From: Streptomyces sp. NBC_01485 | Lineage (GTDB): Bacteria > Actinomycetota > Actinomycetes > Streptomycetales > Streptomycetaceae | DNA: 64,000 bases | Reading direction: 5' to 3' | Assembly: GCF_036227125.1 (NCBI RefSeq) | Contig: NZ_CP109435.1 | Location: forward strand, 1,054,001 to 1,118,000 | Shown: one piece after another, positions 42,294 through 51,213 of the stretch | Numbering within the stretch: position 1 is the first letter of the stretch | Layout of the letters: every line of letters starts with the position of its first letter | Position numbers and translations under genes: made by a program | The notes under the pieces: generated by a model | Databases searched by the model: none | Told to the model about the DNA's origin: nothing | What the model saw: the letters and a program-made list of their open reading frames with translations, nothing else

Positions 42294-42953
42294 TCACCGC
42301 GTCCAGTAGGCGATGTTGCGGAAGCGGGCCTCGACGCGCCCGGAACCGTGGTTGTAGACGCCGTTCTTGAAATAGCGGGTGGCGGGGCCGCGATCGTCGA
42401 CCGTCAGGACGAGGGAGTCGTCGAAGTAGACCTTGACGGTCCCGGTCCCGCTGCTCGCCCGGTGGGCGATCTTCACGTTGAACCAGGTGTCGTACGCGTC
42501 GGTCTTCAGCACCGTGCCGTCGTAGCGCCGCACGGTGCCGCCGCCGGTGTCGTAGACGTTGAGCATGATGTCGGTGGCCGGGGTGCCCGAGGGGTGGACG
42601 CTGCGCAGGATCTGGACGAAGGACGCGCCGTCGGTGCCGGACGGCAGGTAGACGTCGGCGTCCCACATGCGGTCGCCGGTCTTGTAGTCGACCTTCCAGC
42701 GCATCTCGGTGCGCGGGTCGGTGGAACTGCCCTCCTCGAACGGCTCGTCGGTTGCGTACACCCACATGCGGTGGACGCCGCCGCTGTAGCTGTGCCGGTC
42801 GCCGAGGTCGAGGTTCCAGGGCTTCTGCCAGCCGAACGTGAACGAGGTCTGCGTCCAGCCGTCGGTCGGGTCGGCGGCCGGTGCGGGCGCCGCGGCCACG
42901 GCGCCACCGGCCAGCAGGCCCGCCCCGGCTCGTAGGACGGATCTCCGGTTCAT
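42294..42953 (-). CDS. Secreted polysaccharide-lyase-like jelly-roll protein
   Basis: 219 residues with a Tat-type leader (MNRRSVLRAGAGLLAGGAVA, then an Ala/Pro cleavage region). The mature part is a beta-jelly-roll: TEMRWKVDYKTGDRMWDADV, FVQILRSVHPSGT, DTWFNVKIAHRASSGTG and VKVYFDDSLVLTVDD. This order resembles glucuronan/alginate lyase-like (PL7/PL20/Cip1) folds. The QILRSV strand and the KNGVYNHGSG loop would be near the active cleft. Exact substrate unknown. A GntR-like dyad lies in its promoter region. Confidence 0.78.
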   Translation of the reverse strand: MNRRSVLRAGAGLLAGGAVAAAPAPAADPTDGWTQTSFTFGWQKPWNLDLGDRHSYSGGVHRMWVYATDEPFEEGSSTDPRTEMRWKVDYKTGDRMWDADVYLPSGTDGASFVQILRSVHPSGTPATDIMLNVYDTGGGTVRRYDGTVLKTDAYDTWFNVKIAHRASSGTGTVKVYFDDSLVLTVDDRGPATRYFKNGVYNHGSGRVEARFRNIAYWTR

Positions 42954-43003
42954 CTCGTGTCTGTCCTTTCCGTCGCACGGAGGGTGTCAGGAGCACGCCA
43001 GAA

Positions 43004-43094
43004 GGCAACTCCAATACATCGGATGCGTCAAGGGACTTGACCCATTGACAGGCCCAGGAGGCGGACTCACGTTCCCCGATACAACCGATGTATC
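43004..43094. promoter_or_regulatory. GATACA-N5-TGTATC operator with a second half-site in the lyase promoter
   Basis: A dyad GATACA ACCGA TGTATC lies at 43078-43094. About 65 bases away AATACATCGGATGCG (about 43013) carries the inverted core ACATCGG. On the minus strand TTGACG precedes this half-site within the spacer of a possible promoter for the lyase-like gene. Such ATACATCGGATG-like sites are typical of GntR-family sugar regulators; none is encoded nearby. Confidence 0.5.
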
Positions 43095-43149
43095 CCTCGC
43101 ATCCCTCGCATCCCTCGTACTGATGACCCGTCAGACCTGGAGGACGACG

Positions 43150-43376
43150 ATGACCTCGCGTTCGGGAAGGCACTCACCGGTCCCCCGCAGAACCGTGCTC
43201 GGCACCACACTGGGCGGAGCGACGGCCGCGGCCCTGCCCCGCTACGCGGGAGCGGACATTCACCCCGGCCCTGAAGGGCAGGGCAGCCTGCCCAAAAGCA
43301 AGGTGGTACGACGTCATCCCCCCGGAGACCGCCGCACACCACCTCATGGTCGACTTCCACGGCTCCACGATCCCCG
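43150..43376 (+). pseudogene. Remnant of a GH97-type glycoside hydrolase
   Basis: An ATG with GGAGG upstream opens a good Tat leader (SPVPRRTVLGTTLGGATAAA). The frame then becomes arginine-rich nonsense. In another frame from 43298 the DNA encodes ARWYDVIPPETAAHHLMVDF followed by HGSTIPG, a block characteristic of GH97 alpha-glucosidases and galactosidases. Nearly all of the roughly 650-residue enzyme is missing, and the two surviving pieces are joined out of frame. It shares the operator region with the neighbouring lyase-like gene. Confidence 0.65.
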
Positions 43377-43495
43377 GGGTGGACGTCGGCAACGGCGGCT
43401 TCGCGGCCTCGCCTGTCCCTGGCGGCCGGGCGTCACCACGTGCCATCGCTGAACACCCCCGTTTCGCGGGCGCACGAATGGTTTGATGTTCGACT

Positions 43496-43945
43496 GTGAC
43501 TCGACGGATCTTCATAGACAAGCAGAGCCCCAAGGCGTACCACGCGCTGGTCCAGACGTCCGAGGCGGTACGGGCGACCGCCGCCGACGCCGGTCTGGAG
43601 CGCGCCCTCGTGGAACTGGTCAACCTGCGCGTCTCCCAGCTCAACGGCTGCGCGTTCTGCCTGGACGTGCACACCAAGGCCGCCGTACGGGCGGGCGAGG
43701 ACACCCGGCGGCTCGGTGTCCTCGCCGCCTGGCGGGACACCGCCCTCTTCACTCCCGTGGAACGCGCGGCGCTCGCGCTGGCGGAGGCGACGACCATGCC
43801 GTCCGACGCCACCGCGCAGGAGGCCGCTTACGCGGACGCCCGACAGGTGCTCACCGAGGACCAGATCTCCGCGGTGATCTGGGTGGCGGTCACCATCAAC
43901 GCCTTCAACCGGGTGTCCATCCTCAGCAAGCATCCCGTGCACTGA
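43496..43945 (+). CDS. AhpD-like carboxymuconolactone decarboxylase-family protein
   Basis: 149 residues from a GTG start. It carries the redox pair in [19 protein letters not shown], the AhpD-type CxxC-xxx-H arrangement, and is the usual length for single-domain members (150). Such proteins reduce peroxides through a thiol relay. It looks like an independent gene between the GH97 remnant and a methyltransferase-Nudix fusion. It is not closely similar to the CxxC-less CMD protein at 40 kb. Confidence 0.88.
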   Translation: MTRRIFIDKQSPKAYHALVQTSEAVRATAADAGLERALVELVNLRVSQLNGCAFCLDVHTKAAVRAGEDTRRLGVLAAWRDTALFTPVERAALALAEATTMPSDATAQEAAYADARQVLTEDQISAVIWVAVTINAFNRVSILSKHPVH

Positions 43946-43997
43946 CCCCTGGTCCATCCCTGGCCCACCCCTGGTCCATCGTTCGGAGGCCCCGCTC

Positions 43998-45221
43998 ATG
44001 CCCGGCATGACTCACCCCCTCTCGCCCGACGACGACGCCGACGGGCCGGAGTCCGTCAACGCCGACGCCTGGCAGGCCTACGCCGCGCACCACCTGCGGC
44101 GCGGGACCGTCCTGCCGGAGGCGGAACGAATCGACTGGGGGTTCCCGGACGCGGGCCCGGACGAGTCGTTCCTCGGGGAGCTGAAAGGCAGGCGCGTCCT
44201 GGACCTCGGCTGCGGCACGGCCCGGCACGCCGCCCGGCTCGTGCGCGCGTACGACGCCACCGTCGACGCGGTCGACTCCGCGCCGGGCCAGATCGAGCGC
44301 GCCCGCGCCCGGTACGGCTCCCTGCCCGGGCTGCGGCTCGTCCACGCCGACGCCGTCGCGCACCTGCGGGCCGCGCGGCCGTACGACGTCGTCTACTCCG
44401 TCGGCGCCGTCCCGTTCGTCGACCCACGGCGGCTGCTGCCCGCCCTGGCGACCGCGCTCACCCCGGGCGGGACGCTGTGCTTCTCCGTGCTGCACACCAA
44501 CTCCCAGGGCGACGGGCCCACTTCGGACCTCGTGGCCCGGCCGGAGACCCTGCGGTTCGCGGACGGCGGCGAGACGACGGTCCGCATGTGGGTGCCCGCC
44601 CCCGAGGTGTGGGAGGAGTTGCTCACCGAGCACGGGCTGCGTGTCGAGGACGTCGTGACGGTGACGTCGCCCGACCCCGCGAACCTCGCCGCCTACCGCG
44701 TCTTCCGGGCCCGGCGCCCGGCGCGCGTCTCCGCCCGCCCCCGCACGAACTTCCCGCCCGTCGCGCACGCGGCGATCGGTGTCGGCGCCATCCTGCACGG
44801 CCCCCGGGGACTGCTCCTGGGCCGCCACCGCCGGGGCACCTGGGAGCTGCCCGGCGGCACGGTGGAGCCCGGTGAGTCGCTCCAGGAGACGGTCGTACGG
44901 GAGTTGCGGGAGGAGACCGGGGTGCGGGCGGACCCGTCGGACGTGCGGCTGCTGGGCACACTCCTCGACCACGTCGACGGCGTCGTACGGCTGACGGTCG
45001 GCGCCGTCGTCACCGACTGGGAGGGCGAACCGGCCGACCAGCCCGGCGAGAGCGTCGGCGACTGGCGCTGGTACTCCCTGGACCACCTGCCGCCGTCCCT
45101 GTTCGTCTGCAGCGCCCAGTCCCTCACCGCCTGGCGCCCCGACCTGCCGATCGACCACGCCCCGGCCCACTTCACCCCGTACGACGACCGGGCGGACGGC
45201 GACGCCGGACGGGAACGATGA
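43998..45221 (+). CDS. Methyltransferase-Nudix hydrolase fusion protein
   Basis: 407 residues. The N-terminal half (about 20-245) is a class I methyltransferase with [16 protein letters not shown] and [19 protein letters not shown]. The C-terminal half (about 255-385) is a Nudix domain with the complete box in [20 protein letters not shown] followed by ETG. One polypeptide thus pairs small-molecule methylation with hydrolysis of a nucleotide-linked substrate. Similar fusions are known in Streptomyces without an assigned role. No frameshift is involved. Confidence 0.87.
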   Translation: MPGMTHPLSPDDDADGPESVNADAWQAYAAHHLRRGTVLPEAERIDWGFPDAGPDESFLGELKGRRVLDLGCGTARHAARLVRAYDATVDAVDSAPGQIERARARYGSLPGLRLVHADAVAHLRAARPYDVVYSVGAVPFVDPRRLLPALATALTPGGTLCFSVLHTNSQGDGPTSDLVARPETLRFADGGETTVRMWVPAPEVWEELLTEHGLRVEDVVTVTSPDPANLAAYRVFRARRPARVSARPRTNFPPVAHAAIGVGAILHGPRGLLLGRHRRGTWELPGGTVEPGESLQETVVRELREETGVRADPSDVRLLGTLLDHVDGVVRLTVGAVVTDWEGEPADQPGESVGDWRWYSLDHLPPSLFVCSAQSLTAWRPDLPIDHAPAHFTPYDDRADGDAGRER

Positions 45222-45429
45222 CGGCCGACACCGCCGGATCCACGCACGACTGCGCCCGCCCCCGGGCGGGTCCATAGCACATACGGCCGGGCGGCGGGGC
45301 CGAAGGGGGGAGCAAGGCACCCGGAATCGTGTGTTTCGTCACCCGTTCCCGTGGCTTTCCAGCCACCCTCTTGGCGGGTATTCCCGCAGGTCGTGAGAGA
45401 GTTGCGGCCCAAACTACGCAGGGGGGTCT

Positions 45430-46659
45430 GTGACACGACATCAGAAACGGTCCGGGGTGCGCAAAAAGTCGCTCACCGCGCTCATCGCACTCGGCACGGT
45501 GGCCGGTGCGGCGTTCGCGGGGGCGGCCTCGGCCGACGCCGCGACCTGGACCACCGTGGCGGCAGGCGTGTCGTACCGGCAGTACGACCTGAAGGGGGCC
45601 GCCGGGACGACGCATGCGCACGTGCTCAACGTCGACCTCACCAACACCCACGTGCGGCTCGGGCTGTTGTACCCGGGGGCGGTCGCGTCCCGCGCGGCCG
45701 TCTCCTCGCTGGCGAACAGCCAGAAGGCGGTCGCCGGCATCAACGGCGACTTCTTCAACATCTCCGAGACGCAGCACCCGGGCGTCGCGGCGACCGGGGC
45801 GAGCGTGGGCCCGGCGATCGCGAACGGGAGGGCGCTCAAGGGCGCGGTCCCGGACGGGCAGCGGTTCGGGCCGGCGCTGCCGCCGGGCACGAACACCAAG
45901 GCCGTGGTCGGTGTCGGCACCGACGGCAGGGCCCGGTTGGACAGCCTGTCTCTGAACGGCACGTTCGCCACCGTGGGACGGCGGCTGCCGTTGGGCGGCG
46001 TCAACCAGTACGCGCTGGCGGAGAACTCCGTCGGCGCGTTCACCTCGGACTGGGGCGGCGTCTCGCGCAAGCGGGCCACCTGCGGCACGGACACCGAACG
46101 GGCCGCGGCGTGCGGCACCAGCACCTACGAGGTGACGCTGAGGAAGGGCAAGGTCGTGTCGACGTCGGCCACGCCCGGCAGCGGCGTCATCGCCGCCGGC
46201 ACCACGGTCCTCGTCGGGCGGGAGGCCGGCGCGCAGCGCCTGAAGAAGCTCGTCAAGGGCCAGCCGGTGGTGGTGCGGTACGGGCTGACGTCCGCGTCGA
46301 AGTCGGCGTACGGATTCGCCGTCGGCGGCTACCCGCTCCTGACGGGCGGGAAGTCGCTGTCCGGCCTGAACGACTCGGTCTCGGCCGTGCGGACAGCGGT
46401 GGGCATCGGCAACGGCGGGAAGCGGGTGTTCCTGTTCGCGCTGGACGGCGCCGCCGCCTACCGCAAGGGCCTGACCGTCGCCGAGGTCGCCACCGCGCTG
46501 AAGAGCCTCGGCGCGACCGAGGGCTTCAGCCTGGACGGCGGCGGCTCGTCGACCCTGGTGGCCCGCCCGTCGGGCGCGACCAGGGTGACGGTCCGCAACC
46601 ACCCGTCCGACGGGTACGAGCGCCCGGTGCCGAACGGCATCGGGGTCTTCACCAAGTAG
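45430..46659 (+). CDS. Secreted phosphodiester glycosidase-family protein (NAGPA-like)
   Basis: 409 residues from a GTG behind GGGGGG. A signal peptide (KSLTALIALGTVAGAAFAG, ending ASADA) leads into a domain with VAGINGDFFNISETQHPGVA, and ends with EGFSLDGGGSSTLVARPSG and PVPNGIGVFTK. These are the conserved blocks of the phosphodiester glycosidase/exopolysaccharide-associated family related to mannose-6-phosphate uncovering enzyme. It probably acts on wall or exopolysaccharide phosphodiesters. It is followed directly by a hairpin terminator. Confidence 0.87.
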   Translation: MTRHQKRSGVRKKSLTALIALGTVAGAAFAGAASADAATWTTVAAGVSYRQYDLKGAAGTTHAHVLNVDLTNTHVRLGLLYPGAVASRAAVSSLANSQKAVAGINGDFFNISETQHPGVAATGASVGPAIANGRALKGAVPDGQRFGPALPPGTNTKAVVGVGTDGRARLDSLSLNGTFATVGRRLPLGGVNQYALAENSVGAFTSDWGGVSRKRATCGTDTERAAACGTSTYEVTLRKGKVVSTSATPGSGVIAAGTTVLVGREAGAQRLKKLVKGQPVVVRYGLTSASKSAYGFAVGGYPLLTGGKSLSGLNDSVSAVRTAVGIGNGGKRVFLFALDGAAAYRKGLTVAEVATALKSLGATEGFSLDGGGSSTLVARPSGATRVTVRNHPSDGYERPVPNGIGVFTK

Positions 46660-46679
46660 TCGCCCCGGTCAGGGGCGAC
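46659..46679 (+). terminator. Hairpin terminator at the glycosidase stop
   Basis: GTCGCCCC (46659-46666), five bases, then GGGGCGAC (46672-46679). The left arm begins in the stop codon itself. Confidence 0.7.
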
Positions 46680-46776
46680 CCCGCAGCGGCGTCACGGTCC
46701 AAGGCTGCCGACGATCTCGGCGGCCGCCGTGATGCCGCTGACGTGCCGCCGAACGAGTGGCGTTGGCCGAGTGGTG

Positions 46777-47637
46777 CTACGCCGTCCGGCGGGCGTCGAG
46801 GAACGCCTCCAGGCCGGCCAGGTCGTCGGTGTTGAGGTAGTCGACGCCGGCGGCGAGGAGCTGCGTCCACAGCGCGTCCCGGTCGGGACCGGCGATGTCG
46901 GGCGTGGCCCAGAACCGGACCTGCTGCCCGCGCGCGTGGGCCGCGTCGACGATCGCGCGCAGCTTCCGCCGTTCCGCCTCGGGGAAGGTCCCGACGCCGA
47001 GCCAGGTGAAGTTGAGCGTCCAGTTGTCGCTGATGAGGGTGGCGAACGACGCCTCGGAGGTGCCGAGGTCGGCGAGCCGGCCGTCGTAGAAGGCGCGGCG
47101 GACGGTCTGCGCCTCCATCGGCGTACGGGCCGCGCGGTCGCCGGAGATGACGGCGGTGACCGGGCCGGAGTGGATACGGCCGTGCGCGTAGGTCGTGAAC
47201 AGGCCCTTGTAGCGCTTGAGTCGGCGGTCGAGTTCGAGGTACGTCGAGGAGCCTTCGGTCTTGATGTCGATGAGCAGGTGCAGCGGCTGCCGGTGACCCC
47301 GGTACACCGATCCGTGGTTGGCCTTCACGCGGGCGGCGAGCGGGGCGAGGTAGAGGGACTCCAGGGTGCGGGTGGGGTCGAGTTCGTCCGCCGAGTGGGC
47401 GATCAGCAGTTCGCCGTCGACGAGGAAGATGTCGGCCTCGACGCTGCCGAAGCGGTGGTCGAGCGCGTCGAGGAGGGGGCGGGGGTGCTCGTAGTCGTTG
47501 TGGGCGTGGGCGCGCCACAACGGGCGGGCGCCGGGGTGCCGTTCGGCGGCCAGCGCGCTGACACTGGGCAGGGCGACCGCGCCGGCGAAGGCGGCGCCGA
47601 GGGTGCTGAGGGCTCTGCGGCGAGTGGTGAGGGCCAT
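46777..47637 (-). CDS. Secreted glycerophosphodiester phosphodiesterase-like / PLC-like TIM barrel protein
   Basis: 286 residues. It has a Tat leader (TTRRRALSTLGAAFAGAVAL) and starts at the ATG with GGGAGG seven bases upstream. The mature part opens with RAHAHNDYEHPRPLLDALDH, then GSVEADIFLVDGELLIAHS. The His-Asn pair and the Glu-Asp metal ligands are those of the GDPD/PI-PLC superfamily. The barrel closes with QVRFWATPDIAGPDRDALW and GVDYLNTDDLAG. It likely hydrolyses lipid or wall-linked glycerophosphodiesters outside the cell. Confidence 0.87.
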   Translation of the reverse strand: MALTTRRRALSTLGAAFAGAVALPSVSALAAERHPGARPLWRAHAHNDYEHPRPLLDALDHRFGSVEADIFLVDGELLIAHSADELDPTRTLESLYLAPLAARVKANHGSVYRGHRQPLHLLIDIKTEGSSTYLELDRRLKRYKGLFTTYAHGRIHSGPVTAVISGDRAARTPMEAQTVRRAFYDGRLADLGTSEASFATLISDNWTLNFTWLGVGTFPEAERRKLRAIVDAAHARGQQVRFWATPDIAGPDRDALWTQLLAAGVDYLNTDDLAGLEAFLDARRTA

Positions 47638-47768
47638 GGCTCTGCCTCCCGTGGACGGCGTGGGGACCTCCGCGAGTATCACGCCCCACAGCACCCGATG
47701 GGCCTGTACATGGCAGGAGTTGGCCGGACCGCCGCTGCCCGTTCACTCCGTCGGGCCCGCACCCGAAA

Positions 47769-47796
47769 AAAGCCCGCCCCAGGTGGGGCGGGCTTT
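47769..47796. terminator. Rho-independent-type terminator of the acyl-CoA dehydrogenase operon
   Basis: AAAGCCCGCCCC (47769-47780), a 4-base loop, and GGGGCGGGCTTT (47785-47796). On the minus strand the stem is followed by six T, which ends transcription arriving from the acyl-CoA dehydrogenase genes. Confidence 0.95.
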
Positions 47797-47828
47797 CCCG
47801 CAGGTTCCTCGGCCGTACGCGCCGTATG

Positions 47829-48911
47829 TCAGGGGGCGCGCAGGTCGACCAGTTCGGCCAGGGCCTCCCGGTGGGCGCCCGCCGTGCCGTAGGCGATCGA
47901 GTCGGCCTTGGCCCGCTTGAGGTTGAGGTGGACCGGGTGCTCCCACGTCATGCCGAGGCCGCCGTGCAGTTGCAGGGCCTCCTCGGCGGCGCGGACGGCG
48001 ACGGCCGCCGCGTAGGCCTGGGCGACGGCGACCGCCACGTCGACGTCCGCCCCGGTGGCGAGCGCGTCGGCCGCGCCCCGGGCGGCGGCGCGGAGGCTGA
48101 CGACCTCCAGCCACAACCGGGCCAGCCGGTGCTTGATCGCCTGGAAGCCGCCGACCGGCCGGTTGAACTGCTTGCGCTCCTTCAGGTAGCGCACGGTCTC
48201 GGTCAACGCCCAGTCGGCGAGCCCGAGTTGCTCGGAGGCGAGCAGTCCGGCCCCGGCCCGCAGGGCGCGGCGTACGGCGGGTTCGGCGTCGCCGAGCCGG
48301 CGGCCGGGGGCGCCGCCCAAGGTGACCGTCCCGAGGGGACGGGTGAGGTCGAGGGAGACCTGCGGGGTGACGGTCACGGCCGCCGCGTCCACGGCGTACA
48401 GTCCGCCGTCGTCGGCCGGCACGAGCAGCACGTCGGCCGCGACGGCGTCCGCGATGCCGGTCAACTCGCCCTGGAGAGCGCCTCCTTCGACGTGCGCGGT
48501 CTTGAAGGCGACGCCCGGCGCGGTGTGCAGCGCGACCGCCAGTGCGCCGATGGTCCGCCCGGACGCCAGCCGGCCGAGCAGCTCCTCGTCCCCGGCGGCG
48601 AGCAGCGCCTCCGTGGCGACCACGGCACTGGTGAGATACGGCACGGGGGCGACCGCGCGCCCCAACTCCTCCATCACGACGGCGACTTCGCGATGCGTGG
48701 CGCCCTGGCCGCCCAGTTCCTCGGGCACCAGCAGGCCGGCGAGGCCCATGCCGTCGGAGAGCGCCTTCCAGGCGGCGAGGTCGTGCGGGGTGTCCGACTC
48801 GGTGCGGGCGATGACGCCCGGCGCGTCGCAGTGATCGGCGAGCAGGTCCCGTACCGCGGCCCGCAGCGCCTCTTCCTCCTCGGAGTAGAGAAGATCCGGC
48901 TGTGTGCTCAT
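47829..48911 (-). CDS. Acyl-CoA dehydrogenase, smaller partner
   Basis: 360 residues. All three acyl-CoA dehydrogenase regions are present: the N-terminal helices (GLAGLLVPEELGGQGATHRE), a reduced beta domain, and the C-terminal bundle with ERKQFNRPVGGFQAIKHRLA and LQLHGGLGMTWEHPVHLNLK. The usual catalytic Glu in the last helices is not obvious. This often marks the non-catalytic or specialised half of a heteromeric dehydrogenase such as FadE26/FadE27-type pairs. The ATG overlaps the stop of the other dehydrogenase gene, which supports a heteromer. Confidence 0.87.
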   Translation of the reverse strand: MSTQPDLLYSEEEEALRAAVRDLLADHCDAPGVIARTESDTPHDLAAWKALSDGMGLAGLLVPEELGGQGATHREVAVVMEELGRAVAPVPYLTSAVVATEALLAAGDEELLGRLASGRTIGALAVALHTAPGVAFKTAHVEGGALQGELTGIADAVAADVLLVPADDGGLYAVDAAAVTVTPQVSLDLTRPLGTVTLGGAPGRRLGDAEPAVRRALRAGAGLLASEQLGLADWALTETVRYLKERKQFNRPVGGFQAIKHRLARLWLEVVSLRAAARGAADALATGADVDVAVAVAQAYAAAVAVRAAEEALQLHGGLGMTWEHPVHLNLKRAKADSIAYGTAGAHREALAELVDLRAP

Positions 48912-50092
48912 CGGGACAGGTCCTTCCAGGCGACGTCCTTGTCGGTGCGCGGCTCGGACGGCAGGCCCAGGACGCGTTCGGCGACGATGTTCAGCAGGAC
49001 CTCGCTGGTCCCGCCCTCGATGCTGTTGCCCTTGGAGCGGAGGTAGCGGTATCCGGCGTCCCGGCCGGTGAAGTCCACGAGTTCCGGGCGGCGCATCGTC
49101 CAGTCGTCGTACAACAGGCCTTCCTCGCCGCGGAGTTCCACCTCCAGGCCGCTGATCTCCTGGTTGAGGCCGGCGAAGGCGAGCTTCATGCCGGCGCCCT
49201 CGGGGCCGGGCTGGCCCAGGGCGAGCTGCTGACGCAGGCGTTCGCCGGTGAGGCGGGCGACCTCGGCCTCCACCCACAGCTTCAGCAGCCGCTGGTGCAG
49301 GTCGTGGGTGCGCAGTCCGGGCCGCTCGCGCCAGGTCTTCGCTACGGGGCCGATCATGCCGCCCTCGCGGGGCAGCCGCATGCCGCCGATGGCGACGCGT
49401 TCGTTGTTCAGCGTGGTCTGCGCGACCCGCCAGCCGTCGCCGACCTCGCCGAGGCGGCGCGTGTCGGGGATGCGGACGTCGGTCAGGAAGACCTCGTTGA
49501 ACTCCGCCTCGCCGGTGATCTGGCGCAGCGGCCGGACCTCTACGCCCGGGTCGGTCATGTCGCAGAGGAAGTAGGTGATGCCCGCGTGCTTGGGCACGTC
49601 CGGGTCGGTGCGGGCGATGAGGATGGCCCAGCGGGCGAGGTGGGCGCTGGACGTCCACACCTTCTGCCCGTTGACGACCCACCCGTCGCCTTCACGGACG
49701 GCCCGGGTGCCGAGCGCGGCCAGGTCGGAGCCGGCGCCGGGCTCGCTGAAGAGCTGACACCACACCTCCTCGCCCACCCACAACGGCCGCAGGAACCGCT
49801 GCTTCTGCTCCGCGGTGCCGTACTTCAGGATCGTCGGCGCGGCCATGCCGAGGCCGATGCCGATGCGCCGCGGGTCGTTGTCGGGGGCGTTCGCGGCCTC
49901 CAACTCGGCGTCCACGACGGCCTGGAGGGAGCGGGGCGCGCCGAGGCCGCCGAGACCCTGCGGGTAGTGGACCCAGGCGAGCCCCGCGTCGAAGCGGGCC
50001 TTCAGGAAGTCGAGCCGGTCCGTGTCGGCGGGCGGGTGCGCGGCCAGCAACTCCGCTGTCCGGCGCTGGAGTCCGGCTGCGTCGACGCTCAT
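48908..50092 (-). CDS. Acyl-CoA dehydrogenase, larger partner
   Basis: 394 residues with a full acyl-CoA dehydrogenase fold. It shows WCQLFSEPGAGSDLAALGTR and GWVVNGQKVWTSSAHLARWA (flavin and substrate strands). The C-terminal part has RYLRSKGNSIEGGTSEVLLN, where Glu of IEGGTSE is the usual flavin-side residue. It is coupled to genes on both sides: ATGA with the downstream dehydrogenase and, at its start, overlapping the oxidoreductase stop. The pair probably oxidises a branched or steroid-like acyl-CoA. Confidence 0.9.
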   Translation of the reverse strand: MSVDAAGLQRRTAELLAAHPPADTDRLDFLKARFDAGLAWVHYPQGLGGLGAPRSLQAVVDAELEAANAPDNDPRRIGIGLGMAAPTILKYGTAEQKQRFLRPLWVGEEVWCQLFSEPGAGSDLAALGTRAVREGDGWVVNGQKVWTSSAHLARWAILIARTDPDVPKHAGITYFLCDMTDPGVEVRPLRQITGEAEFNEVFLTDVRIPDTRRLGEVGDGWRVAQTTLNNERVAIGGMRLPREGGMIGPVAKTWRERPGLRTHDLHQRLLKLWVEAEVARLTGERLRQQLALGQPGPEGAGMKLAFAGLNQEISGLEVELRGEEGLLYDDWTMRRPELVDFTGRDAGYRYLRSKGNSIEGGTSEVLLNIVAERVLGLPSEPRTDKDVAWKDLSR

Positions 50093-51066
50093 GCGGTGGC
50101 TCCGTTCTCCAGCGTGGGCAGCACGGCGACGCGGCCGGTGGTGACGCCGTCGGCGACCCGCTGCACGGCGGCCGCGGCCTGGTCGAGCGGTACGCGCTCG
50201 CTCACCAGCGGCCGGATCGCGCCCCGGGCGGCCAGCTCGGTGAGCTGTTCGTGGCAGTGCTGGACCAGCTTCGGGTTCTTGGTGTTGTACAGGCCCCAGT
50301 GCAGGCCGAGGATCGCGTAGTTCTTCACGAGGGCGTGGTTGAGCGCGGGGCTCGGGATGGTCCCGCTCGCGAAGCCGACGACCACGATCCGGCCCTCGAA
50401 GGCGACGACCTTCGTGGACTGGGTGTAGGCGGCGCCGCCGACGGGGTCGTAGATCACGTCGGCGCCCCGGCCGCCGGTGGCCTCCTTCACCGCGCCGATG
50501 ACGTCCTCGACCCGCCGGTCGATGACGACGTCACAGCCCAACTCCCGTGCCACGGCCGCCTTGTCGGCGCCGCCGACGACACCGATGACGGTCGCGCCGG
50601 CCGCCTTCCCGAGCTGTACGGCCGCGCTGCCGACGCCTCCTGCGGCGGCGTGCACGAGCAGCGTCTCGCCGGCCTCCAGGTGAGCCCTGCGGTGCAGGCC
50701 GAACCAGCCCGTCTGGTAGCCGATGTGCAGCGCGGCGGCCTCGGCGTCGTCCAGCGACTCGGGCGCGGGCAGCACGGCGGCGGCGTCGGCGACGGCGTAC
50801 TCGGCGAAACCGCCGTACGGCAGGGCCGGGTTGGCGATCACGCGGCGGCCGTCCTCGGTCTCGCCGCAGATCTCCAGGCCCGGCGTGAACGGCAGCGGGG
50901 GCCGCACCTGGTAGTGGCCCCGGACCATCAGCGCGTCAGGGAAGTTGATGTTCGCGGCACGCACCCTGAGCAGGACCTGGCCCTCGCCGGGCGTGGGCCG
51001 CTCCACCTCCGCCAGCCGCATCACCTCGCTCGGCTCGCCGTTCTCGTGCACCTGCCATGCCTGCAT
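50089..51066 (-). CDS. NADPH:quinone oxidoreductase, zinc-independent MDR family
   Basis: 325 residues. The catalytic domain starts MQAWQVHENGEPSEVMRL; the Rossmann loop is LVHAAAGGVGSAAVQLGKAA, the AAGGVG form of quinone oxidoreductases. No structural zinc-binding Cys set is present. GGAGG lies six bases before the ATG. It heads the operon with two acyl-CoA dehydrogenases, behind an AAGCG-GT-CGCTT operator. It may therefore handle an enoyl intermediate or electrons of the same catabolic route. Confidence 0.9.
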   Translation of the reverse strand: MQAWQVHENGEPSEVMRLAEVERPTPGEGQVLLRVRAANINFPDALMVRGHYQVRPPLPFTPGLEICGETEDGRRVIANPALPYGGFAEYAVADAAAVLPAPESLDDAEAAALHIGYQTGWFGLHRRAHLEAGETLLVHAAAGGVGSAAVQLGKAAGATVIGVVGGADKAAVARELGCDVVIDRRVEDVIGAVKEATGGRGADVIYDPVGGAAYTQSTKVVAFEGRIVVVGFASGTIPSPALNHALVKNYAILGLHWGLYNTKNPKLVQHCHEQLTELAARGAIRPLVSERVPLDQAAAAVQRVADGVTTGRVAVLPTLENGATA

Positions 51067-51101
51067 GCGGAGCCTCCACGGGACTGCGTCGTCCGACCGG
51101 C

Positions 51102-51148
51102 GTTCCGACCGGGTTCCGACCGGGGTTCCGACCGGGGTTCCGACCGGG
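51102..51148. repeat. Four tandem 12-bp repeats upstream of the quinone oxidoreductase
   Basis: GTTCCGACCGGG recurs at 51102 (11 bases), 51113, 51125 and 51137. The run fills the leader between the operator at 51163 and the operon start and may have expanded by slippage. Confidence 0.88.
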
Positions 51149-51162
51149 ATCGAACGCATACT

Positions 51163-51174
51163 AAGCGGTCGCTT
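51163..51174. promoter_or_regulatory. AAGCG-GT-CGCTT operator
   Basis: A 12-base near-palindrome preceded by TACT. Sites of this kind (CTAAGCGGTCGCTTAG-like) precede many actinobacterial acyl-CoA dehydrogenase operons and are bound by TetR-type regulators; here it would control the oxidoreductase-dehydrogenase operon. Confidence 0.6.
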
Positions 51175-51213
51175 GCAGTGAGGGAACAGCCGACGACCCA
51201 AGAGTCGCCTCCA

